Source: Planctomycetota bacterium (GTDB lineage Bacteria > Planctomycetota > Phycisphaerae > UBA1845). From it: a DNA stretch of 10,626 nucleotides. Under the pieces are notes generated by a model that worked only from the letters and a program-made list of their open reading frames with translations, had not been told where the DNA came from and searched no databases. Both the position numbers and the translations under genes were made by a program. The stretch is from the NCBI GenBank assembly GCA_024277835.1, contig JAJRUK010000261.1:1-10626 (forward strand), in the 5' to 3' direction. Position 1 is the first letter of the stretch. Each line of letters opens with the position of its first letter. Below, piece after piece: positions 1-5,447 of this stretch.

Positions 1-153
1 ATGGTCCGCTGGGTCTTTGGTCAGCCCGCTGAATAATTCCTGGTACATCCGCGCGACGCGCTGGGGCGTTTTTCGGAGTCCCTCGCGCTGGGGGTCTTCA
101 CCAACGGCGGACAAAATTTCTCGAACGGCGTTTTCGATTCGTTTCAGGTCCAT
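1..153 (-). CDS. folE: GTP cyclohydrolase I, N-terminal part (runs off left edge)
   Basis: This reading frame starts at an ATG (153-151) and is open for 51 codons to the left edge, so the 3' end is missing. The translation begins MDLKRIENAVREILSAVGED and continues with the segment PQREGLRKTPQRVARMYQEL, then FSGL. The pattern E-D-P-x-R-E-G-L-x-x-T-P-x-R-V-A-R-M-Y-x-E-L-F-x-G-L is the N-terminal signature of GTP cyclohydrolase I (FolE). FolE is the cytosolic enzyme that converts GTP to 7,8-dihydroneopterin triphosphate, the first step to folate, and in some bacteria to queuosine precursors. The zinc ligands and catalytic residues lie beyond the window and cannot be checked. No clear Shine-Dalgarno precedes the ATG, but the family signature starts about 20 residues in, which fits this start. 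The gene is divergent from the gene at 289. Confidence 0.93.
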   Translation of the reverse strand, partial: MDLKRIENAVREILSAVGEDPQREGLRKTPQRVARMYQELFSGLTKDPADH

Positions 154-222
154 GATGGGCGGAAAGGATACGGGGCATGCTCGGACCCGCCAACCGAGAG
201 TGTTCCCGGCGAGCGTTGTTAC

Positions 223-250
223 TTGTATCCGGTGGTTGGGTGTGTATAAT
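223..250 (+). promoter_or_regulatory. candidate sigma-70-type promoter for the 289-786 gene
   Basis: TATAAT at 245-250 matches the consensus -10 box exactly. TTGTAT at 223-228, 16 bases upstream, shares only the TTG with the -35 consensus. Transcription would start near 257, leaving a leader of about 30 bases before the TTG start at 289. The site lies in the divergent gap between folE and the next gene. The -10 box is seen directly; promoter function is inferred. Confidence 0.45.
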
Positions 251-288
251 TCTTCGGAAGCAGTCATCGCCTCGGTTTTGGAGGTCGT

Positions 289-786
289 TTGGCTGATGGC
301 ACGCCCGTTTTCCGCGTACCGGAGGAAGTTACGATTACCGCAAGTGACCTCGATACCCAGGTCGGGCAGGCTGTTGTCGCCGCCCGTAGATCGCCGCACC
401 CGGTTTTTTGGGTGATTGCGGCGTGTTTGCTGGTGATTGCGACGGCTTCAGTGACACGAACCGGTTCTGGTCCTCTGGATGGGATCGCGATGGGTCAGAT
501 GTCCGGTGGTGCGGGTGCTCGGGGCGTTTTTGCCCTTGCGGGCCAGCTTTCAAAGAATACGTACGGGGTTTATGTCGTCGATACTGATGCCCTGACGATC
601 TGGGCTTACGAATACCTGCCGCAGAAGGGATGCATGCGGCTGGCTGCCTCCAGAACGTGGCGGTATGATCGCTATCTGGAGAGTCACAACGTCTGCGACC
701 TTCCACCGGAGAAGGTTGAAGAGATGGTAGAACTTCAGCGGAAATACAGGCTTGAGGCGAGCGACGCGGAGTCGTCGCAGCCATAG
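289..786 (+). CDS. conserved-type hypothetical single-pass membrane protein
   Basis: The protein has 165 residues and no function I can name. A cytoplasmic-looking N-terminus (1-38) ends in a positive patch (ARRSPHP). It is followed by one hydrophobic helix at about 39-56 and an exported or periplasmic C-terminal domain (57-165). That domain includes an LSKNTYGVYVVDTDALTIW stretch and a CMRLAASRTWRYDRYLES stretch. From memory, similar short one-helix proteins (a 'VDT..TI..Y' strand, then 'R.AASR...YDR.L...N') recur in planctomycetes; I could not verify this. The start is a TTG, because an in-frame TAA at 247-249 blocks extension and no earlier ATG or GTG exists. GGAGGT at 280-285 is only 3 bases from the TTG, which is closer than usual. 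A good TATAAT lies upstream. The next gene begins 26 bases after the stop, so they may be co-transcribed. Confidence 0.75.
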   Translation: MADGTPVFRVPEEVTITASDLDTQVGQAVVAARRSPHPVFWVIAACLLVIATASVTRTGSGPLDGIAMGQMSGGAGARGVFALAGQLSKNTYGVYVVDTDALTIWAYEYLPQKGCMRLAASRTWRYDRYLESHNVCDLPPEKVEEMVELQRKYRLEASDAESSQP

Positions 787-812
787 CTAAGCATCAAGAA
801 GGCATAGAATCG

Positions 813-1763
813 ATGGCGAAGAGTTTTTGCTCAGCGGAAGAGGCAGCGGTATCCCTTGGAATGACCGAAGACGGTCTCAAGGAGCTGGTGCGCGATGGAA
901 AGCTTCGCGAATTTCGCGATGGCGGCAAGGTGAACTACAAGGTTGCTGACATCGAGCAGATTCAGGCGGAAAGCGGGTCGCCCGGCGATTCTGACGTCTC
1001 AGGCGAAAGCGGTGAAATCCTGCTTGAACCGGCAGAGGACTCTGGAATCAGTCTTGAGCCATCTGGCGATGACGTGTTGAGCCTCGATGCGTCGGGCATG
1101 TTGGGCGGGACGTCGTCCAGTACAGCCTCCAGCACAGCTTCGGGGACTGCGGCGAGCGAAGGCAGTTCGGTTCCGTCGGTGGGTATCAGCGTCTTTGACG
1201 ACGAAGATTTCGCGGAAGATGACGTCGATCCGCTGGCCCAGACCGCGATGAGCGATGTGGCAGGGCTTGGGTTGGAAGGCGCGGGCAGCGGGTCCGGGAT
1301 TCTCGATCTGACGCAGGAAAGCGATGACACCTCCCTCGGGGCGGAGCTTCTGGAAGAGATTTACACGGGCGACGACACGGGTGAGAGCAAAGCTGAGAGC
1401 GGAATCGCCGCCCTTGGCGACGATACCCGGGCGGGGCTTGATGAGGTCGGGGACGAGGGCACGGTCGATGACGACCCGTTTGAGGTAGAAACGGAAAAAG
1501 TCACAGCCGTAGCGGGTGCGGCGGCGCGAAAGAGCGCCGGGTCAGCTACCGACGCGGTCGCATCGGGGCTGACAGCGGCGATGGCGGTTGCGCTGGCGCT
1601 CATGTTGGTCGGGGCGCTCGCTTCTGTGTCACTGGTTCAGGGAACCATGCCCGGACTTCTTTCGACGATTTATTCGAATTTAATGATCTTTGCTGGTGGC
1701 GGTCTACTTGTGGTGATCATTGCGGTTGCGGTAAGCTATATGCTGGCGAAGCGATCGAGCTAG
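813..1763 (+). CDS. membrane-anchored helix-turn-helix (excisionase/MerR-like) protein with acidic linker
   Basis: The protein has 316 residues in three parts. Residues 3-50 resemble a small excisionase/MerR-type winged helix-turn-helix: SAEEAAVSLGMTEDGLKELV, then RDGKLREFRDGGKVNYKVADIEQI. Residues 52-235 are a long, probably disordered linker rich in Ser, Gly, Asp and Glu. It includes near-repeats (GEILLEPAEDSGISLEPSGD), a Ser/Thr/Ala run (100-118), and the motif LDLTQESDDTSLGAELLEEI (164-183), which may be a conserved docking segment. Residues 253-275 and 287-311 are two hydrophobic helices ending in a short positive tail (LAKRSS), so the DNA-binding-like head should face the cytoplasm. AAGAAGG (796-802) is a plausible ribosome binding site 10 bases before the ATG. 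From memory, planctomycetes carry similar proteins of unknown function. DNA binding is not shown; such heads can also serve protein contacts. Confidence 0.82.
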   Translation: MAKSFCSAEEAAVSLGMTEDGLKELVRDGKLREFRDGGKVNYKVADIEQIQAESGSPGDSDVSGESGEILLEPAEDSGISLEPSGDDVLSLDASGMLGGTSSSTASSTASGTAASEGSSVPSVGISVFDDEDFAEDDVDPLAQTAMSDVAGLGLEGAGSGSGILDLTQESDDTSLGAELLEEIYTGDDTGESKAESGIAALGDDTRAGLDEVGDEGTVDDDPFEVETEKVTAVAGAAARKSAGSATDAVASGLTAAMAVALALMLVGALASVSLVQGTMPGLLSTIYSNLMIFAGGGLLVVIIAVAVSYMLAKRSS

Positions 1764-2057
1764 GCGTTGGCGATTGGCTTTATTTGGCTTGCTGATAGGT
1801 GGCGTGGCCATGCCGCGACGAGGATTGGGCATTTCTAGCGTGTGACTTGTCGCACGACATGGGGATGCTTCTGACAGGGATGTCACGTCGGTATTGTGAA
1901 TGCGACGCGCCTTGAAGCGGTCGGTGGGTTGTGTTCACAGGTGAAGGAAAGCGTACAAGGATATTCAGAGTGGAGCACGCCAAAGCGACCTCGAATGCAA
2001 TGGGCATCGAGACGGTTGTCGGCGCGCGTTTTTATGCACAAGCATAGGAGGCAAGTG
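1764..2057. other. intergenic region, 294 bases, no supported gene
   Basis: No convincing gene lies here. A frame in phase with the downstream lipoprotein is open from a GTG at 1896. Its translation (54 residues, rich in Arg and Ser) has no recognisable domain, and including it would bury the lipoprotein signal peptide. I found no convincing -35/-10 pair and no clear terminator hairpin behind the 813-1763 gene. Confidence 0.6.
2046..2051 (+). promoter_or_regulatory. strong Shine-Dalgarno AGGAGG that sets the start at 2058
   Basis: AGGAGG lies six bases before the ATG at 2058-2060, a near-ideal sequence and spacing. The ATG it serves opens directly into a lipoprotein signal peptide. This favours 2058 over the in-frame upstream GTG at 1896. 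Confidence 0.85.
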
Positions 2058-2915
2058 ATGCGTGGCGGCATTTTGTCAGTTGGACTGGTAGGTTGTGTGG
2101 GTTTTGCATTCGCAAGCGGGTGTGTTTCGGTTGAAGATCATCGACGGGTTCAGGCAGCCAATCGAACGCTCGCCGCGGAGAAGGAGTCGTTGCATCAGGA
2201 GCTGTTTGACGAGCGAAGTGTCAACGACAATCTTCGCAACAAGGTCGCATTCATGGAGCGCGAGTTGAATGGTAACTCGGAGCTTCTGGCAAACCTTCGA
2301 AATGAGAATGATCTTCTTGACCAAACGCGACTGATGGCGCTTACGACGCTGGAAGACATGCAGAGTCGCCAGACGCTGGGCACATTGGGCATGCCCAAGC
2401 TTCCTGCGGACCTGGATGCGAAACTCAAGCAGTTCGCCGATGCGCATCCGTCCGAGGTGAGTTATGACGCTGTGAGCGGGACGATCAAGTGGAAAGGCGA
2501 CTTGATGTTTCCTCCGGGCAGCGACGTCGTAAAACAAGGCTCGGTCAATAGCATCACGCTTTTTTCCGAGATCATAAAGTCGGATGCTGCTACCGGATTC
2601 GAGGTGATCGTGGCGGGTCATACCGACAATACGCCGATCGGTAAGCCGTCCACACGCGCTAAGCACCCGACGAACTGGCATCTTTCATCGCATCGCGCGA
2701 TCGCCGTTGGCAACACGCTTCGCAAGAGCGGGTACCCGGCCGATCGGATTTCCGTCATGGGTTGTGGTGAGTATCGCCCCGTGGCGGATAACGCGACGCC
2801 GGCGGGTAAGAGCACGAATCGTCGCGTGGAGATTTACCTTGTCCCGCGCGGTACCATCGTGCAAATGGCGACCGCGGCAGGGAAATCCGCGGTTGAAGTT
2901 GCAGCCGGCAAGTAA
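2058..2915 (+). CDS. OmpA/MotB-domain outer-membrane lipoprotein (peptidoglycan-binding)
   Basis: The protein has 285 residues from the chosen ATG. Residues 1-21 are a signal peptide ending Ala-Ser-Gly before Cys22, the likely lipidated residue; a second match (Leu-Val-Gly-Cys13) would leave too short a signal. Residues 26-100 are charged, heptad-like and probably coiled coil. Residues 147-263 form an OmpA-like peptidoglycan-binding domain: FPPGSDVV, VIVAGHTDNTPIG, NWHLSSHRA, RISVMGCGEYRPVADN, and KSTNRRVEIY. Asp190 (GHTD) and Arg213 (LSSHRA) sit where the family's diaminopimelate-binding Asp and Arg lie. The NTPIG…NWHLS spacing resembles MotB, but the MotB membrane helix is absent and a lipoprotein signal takes its place. 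It should link the outer membrane to peptidoglycan. It converges with the cysteine synthase gene and ends about 200 bases before a shared terminator. Confidence 0.9.
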   Translation: MRGGILSVGLVGCVGFAFASGCVSVEDHRRVQAANRTLAAEKESLHQELFDERSVNDNLRNKVAFMERELNGNSELLANLRNENDLLDQTRLMALTTLEDMQSRQTLGTLGMPKLPADLDAKLKQFADAHPSEVSYDAVSGTIKWKGDLMFPPGSDVVKQGSVNSITLFSEIIKSDAATGFEVIVAGHTDNTPIGKPSTRAKHPTNWHLSSHRAIAVGNTLRKSGYPADRISVMGCGEYRPVADNATPAGKSTNRRVEIYLVPRGTIVQMATAAGKSAVEVAAGK

Positions 2916-2989
2916 GCATCAGAGCCGCGCTCGTGAGGGAGCGGATAGAGCTTCTTAAACTCAAGTGACTCGGGCAACCCCCCTCGATC

Positions 2990-3006
2990 CTCCCTTGGTA
3001 AGGGGG
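2990..3006. repeat. REP-like extragenic hairpin
   Basis: CTCCCTT (2990-2996) pairs with AAGGGGG (3000-3006) around a GGT loop: seven pairs including one G-T wobble. It is preceded by a run of six C (2978-2983) that could pair with the same G run in an alternative fold. A C-rich arm, a short loop and a G-rich arm between genes resemble repetitive extragenic palindromes. There is no T tract, so a role as terminator is unlikely. Whether it recurs in the genome cannot be seen here. Confidence 0.45.
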
Positions 3007-3031
3007 ACGGAAGAACAGGCTCGCTAAAGCC

Positions 3032-3071
3032 GACTGTTAGTTGCTCTAGAGTTGACTGTTAAGTGCTCTAG
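3032..3071. repeat. two-copy tandem repeat, period 22 bases
   Basis: GACTGTTAGTTGCTCTAG (3032-3049) is followed by GACTGTTAAGTGCTCTAG (3054-3071). The copies match at 16 of 18 positions, and the copy starts are 22 bases apart, close to two helical turns. The 8-base palindrome CTCTAGAG (3044-3051) spans the end of copy one. The pair sits between the OmpA-like gene and the shared terminator. It could be a paired protein-binding site or a short local duplication. Confidence 0.6.
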
Positions 3072-3116
3072 CCGAATTGCGACATCACAATCACGAATTC
3101 AAAATAGCGAATGAAC

Positions 3117-3156
3117 AAAGAACGCCGCTCCGGAAACGGGGCGGCGTTCTTTTCTT
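3117..3156. terminator. bidirectional intrinsic terminator shared by convergent genes
   Basis: Bases 3117-3132 pair with 3137-3152 without a gap: sixteen pairs with one G-T wobble, closed by a GAAA tetraloop (3133-3136). The plus strand continues TTTTCTT, serving the OmpA-like gene about 200 bases upstream. The minus strand ends TTTGTT, serving the cysteine synthase gene, whose stop codon is at 3173. The strength of the stem and its position between convergent genes make termination in both directions very likely. Confidence 0.9.
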
Positions 3157-3172
3157 ATGCGGTTCGTGCGTG

Positions 3173-4201
3173 TTATCGTTTGGCACTGAATCGGTCGAAG
3201 CTGACGTGGGCGGTTACATAGTTGTCGCGCTCGGGTTCGTCGCGGCAGAGGTCGGTGGAGAGGTATTTCTTGTTTGAATCGGGCAGGACGGTGACGATGA
3301 TTGCTTCTGGTCCGTAACGCTCGCTTAACTGGATCGCCCCGATGATGTTAGCCCCGGATGATATTCCAACCGCAAGGCCCAACTCAGCGCAGAGTTTTTG
3401 TGCCATCAAAATCGCGTCGCCATCCCAGGTATCAATGACCTCGTCAAGCTCATCAAGCTGAACGATGGCGGGGATGAATTCGTCGGAAATGCCCTGAATG
3501 CGATGTTTGCCCTCTTTACACCCCGTTCGTAGCGTCGGAGAATTCGCTGGCTCTAACGGATGGACATGCACAGGTCGGCCGCCGCGTCTGAGGTAGTCGC
3601 CGACGCCCATCACAGTCCCGCCGGTTCCAACGCCAGCCACAAAGACATCTGCGGTATGACCAAACATAGCAAGCTGTCGCTCGATTTCCGGGCCGGTCGT
3701 AAGGCGGTGAGCTTCGGCGTTGGCGGGGTGGGCAAACTGTCGGGGAAGAAAAACGTGGTCGTGCTCACCGGCGTAAAGTTCTGCTGAGTCGATCGCCCCA
3801 ACGAAACCGCCTTGTTCGCGCGAGACGGGGACAACCCATGCACCGAAGTTACGAATCAACTGGACGCGCTCGCGACTCATCCAGTCGGGCATAAAAATGC
3901 GGACGGGGTGTCCAAGGGCGCGACCGATCGCTGCGAACGAAATGCCCGTGTTTCCGCTGGACGTTTCGACGATGGTGTCATGCGGCTTGAGCGTTCCGGA
4001 TTGATAAGCGCGCCGAATGATGTGGGCAGCCATCCGGTCCTTGATGCTGCCGGTCATGTTCATCAATTCGTACTTTGCGAAGATGCGACCGGGCTTGCCG
4101 TTGAGGTGATAGCAGATCTCGAGAAGCGGGGTATTGCCGATCAGTGCGGATAGATCATTGATACATGAGATGCTGCTTGCTGATGTCGTCAGTTGCGTCA
4201 T
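3173..4201 (-). CDS. PLP-dependent cysteine synthase family protein (O-acetylserine sulfhydrylase-like)
   Basis: From the ATG at 4201 the protein has 342 residues, near the usual 310-330 of CysK. Motifs occur in family order. IGNTPLLE is at about 21-28. The PLP lysine is Lys54 in MTGSIKDR. The substrate-binding loop TSSGNTG is at 80-86. The phosphate-binding loop GVGTGGT is at 190-196. GKHRIQGIS and SSGAN (281-285, contacting the PLP ring nitrogen in the family) follow. It should make cysteine from O-acetylserine and sulfide in the cytosol. The tail DSNKKYLSTDL differs from classic CysK (GERYLST) and resembles side branches of the family, so another acceptor or donor is possible and I give no symbol. 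An in-frame ATG at 4288 would add 29 residues of unlikely sequence; neither start has a Shine-Dalgarno. Confidence 0.9.
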   Translation of the reverse strand: MTQLTTSASSISCINDLSALIGNTPLLEICYHLNGKPGRIFAKYELMNMTGSIKDRMAAHIIRRAYQSGTLKPHDTIVETSSGNTGISFAAIGRALGHPVRIFMPDWMSRERVQLIRNFGAWVVPVSREQGGFVGAIDSAELYAGEHDHVFLPRQFAHPANAEAHRLTTGPEIERQLAMFGHTADVFVAGVGTGGTVMGVGDYLRRGGRPVHVHPLEPANSPTLRTGCKEGKHRIQGISDEFIPAIVQLDELDEVIDTWDGDAILMAQKLCAELGLAVGISSGANIIGAIQLSERYGPEAIIVTVLPDSNKKYLSTDLCRDEPERDNYVTAHVSFDRFSAKR

Positions 4202-4594
4202 TTTACCCAAACGTCGAGAAATAGAACCCGTGCGCGCTCCGATACCGCCAAATACGCCCTGCAAGTGCGGTGCCAGTGCAGCGTCCATGATCGAGAATGG
4301 GTATGCTGAGGGCGTCCGCGGGTGCTGGAGGCGGTACGTTAGCTGGTCATGTTACGCTTTGAGCCGCGTTTTCATTGCGGAAACGCCGTTTCACACATAA
4401 ATCGGGTCCAGCGAGAGCATTTCCTGATCCCACGCACGTTGTTGTATTCGATCCCATGCCGATGAGGCTGGCACAAAGTCCCACTCCGCTACCGAGGCTG
4501 TTTGCTGGTTGGGAAGCAGTTTCGCCCGGGGAAGTAGGTCGAGTTCGCTGTTGTTGAGACCGATAAACGGGAGGAGCTTTCGCGAGGAACGACC
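4202..4594. other. divergent intergenic region between the cysteine synthase and acetyltransferase genes
   Basis: These 393 bases separate two divergent genes and should hold both promoters, but I found no convincing -35/-10 pair on either strand. The part up to 4288 could instead encode a 29-residue extension of the cysteine synthase. The only structure I can support is the inverted repeat at 4366-4392. Open frames on both strands here have no recognisable domains and no ribosome binding site. Confidence 0.5.
4366..4392. repeat. overlapping inverted repeats, possible operator or hairpin
   Basis: GAAACG (4380-4385) and CGTTTC (4387-4392) form a perfect 13-base odd palindrome. An overlapping alternative pairs GCGTTTTC (4366-4373) with GGAAACGC (4379-4386), with one wobble and a five-base loop, so the two structures are mutually exclusive. 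The site lies between divergent genes, where a regulator could act on either. Function is inferred; short palindromes also arise by chance. Confidence 0.3.
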
Positions 4595-5266
4595 ATGAAA
4601 CAATCTCCTTGTTTGCCTGCATCCAACCCAGAATCCGTACCTCGGTTTCGTGGAATCATTCGCGAGGCGGGGCGAGGCGATATTTCTGCGCTGGTTGCGA
4701 TCCATCGTGAGAGCCTCGGCGGCGATTTTCTCGTTCGACTCGGTCCGTCGTTTCTCAAGCGGGTCTTCTTTCCAGCGCTTTTCGATTCGCCTCGAAGTAC
4801 GCTGTATCTCGCGGAAGAGGATGGTCAGCCTCTTGGCTTGCTGGTCGGTCGGGTTGGACTCGGGGGGGTTCTGGGGGAGGCGCTGCGATACCACCCCGTT
4901 TGGTTTTTTGTGACTGTGGTCGGAGCTTACATTCGCAGCCCTTGGCTGCTTTATGAAACGGTCGGTATTGTCGCGCAGCTTTGGTGGCGCAGGTCGCAGC
5001 CGGCTGACGACCAGGGGGACATGTTCTTGATCGCTGTTTCGGAATCGGCGCGTCGTCGCGGGGTGGCCAGCTCGCTGATCCGACATGTGATGTCGGCGTT
5101 TCGCGAAGCGGGAATCCATTCCTATCGCATCCTCGCTCACGCGGAGAACGCCGGTTCTGCCGCGACGTTCGAAAGTGTCGGTTTTCGTGAGCGCACGCTT
5201 TCTCGTTTCGCAGGACGCTGTTGGCGCGAATTGGCGCTCGATCAGCGCTTCGCCGCCGGTGCATGA
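4595..5266 (+). CDS. GNAT family N-acetyltransferase with a hydrophobic insert
   Basis: The protein has 223 residues. It shows the GNAT order: an N-terminal strand (IIREAGRGDISALVAIHRES, 21-40); TLYLAEEDGQPLGLLVG (69-85); motif A, MFLIAVSESARRRGVASSLI (143-162), with the acetyl-CoA pyrophosphate loop R153-x-x-G156-x-A158; and motif B, AENAGSAATFESVGF (183-197). It should transfer an acyl group from acyl-CoA to an amine; the substrate is unknown. A hydrophobic, aromatic stretch (about 99-133, FFVTVVGAYI and LLYETVGIVAQLWW) separates the core strands, longer than in simple GNATs. It may lie on the membrane or form a substrate pocket. Such inserts are, from memory, seen in GNATs near envelope-glycan genes. 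GAGGAA (4584-4589), five bases before the ATG, supports the start. The gene is 181 bases upstream of a glycosyltransferase on the same strand. Confidence 0.88.
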   Translation: MKQSPCLPASNPESVPRFRGIIREAGRGDISALVAIHRESLGGDFLVRLGPSFLKRVFFPALFDSPRSTLYLAEEDGQPLGLLVGRVGLGGVLGEALRYHPVWFFVTVVGAYIRSPWLLYETVGIVAQLWWRRSQPADDQGDMFLIAVSESARRRGVASSLIRHVMSAFREAGIHSYRILAHAENAGSAATFESVGFRERTLSRFAGRCWRELALDQRFAAGA

Positions 5267-5447
5267 TGCGTCCATCATCTAGCGAGATATGTACCCTTGT
5301 GATCTTTTCAAGGGGCGCGGTCGGTCCTTCCGGTCGGGACAATTCGTATTGGCTTATTTCTCTGAAGGTGTCGTACGCGTCCGATTCTGTGGCTTGACTC
5401 GTGCGGGAGTCGGATAACCAGGCTCGTCTGATTGCGAAAGAAGATTC

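Noticed and set aside
17..415. Open frame of 132 codons on the plus strand over folE
   Set aside because: It overlaps folE on the opposite strand and the start of the 289 gene in another frame. The translation is Arg/Ser-rich with no domain.
813..960. Phage excisionase or mobile-element remnant
   Set aside because: The helix-turn-helix resembles excisionases, but there is no integrase, attachment repeat or phage gene nearby, and the protein continues into a linker and membrane helices.
2058..2915. Flagellar stator protein MotB
   Set aside because: The C-terminal domain spacing is MotB-like, but the N-terminus is a lipoprotein signal peptide, not a stator membrane helix with its essential Asp. 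No motA lies beside it.
4391..5278. Long minus-strand frame opposite the acetyltransferase
   Set aside because: It lies antisense to a gene with clear GNAT motifs. The translation is rich in Arg, Pro and Ser with no domain, typical of a shadow frame in GC-rich DNA.
5294..5314. Hairpin CCCTTG/CAAGGG after the acetyltransferase as a terminator
   Set aside because: The stem has only six pairs, the loop is nine bases, and no T tract follows. It is too weak to call.
5394..5420. TTGACT with GATAAC/TAACCA as a promoter for the glycosyltransferase
   Set aside because: The spacer is 13 or 15 bases depending on the -10 chosen, and the -10 match is poor.
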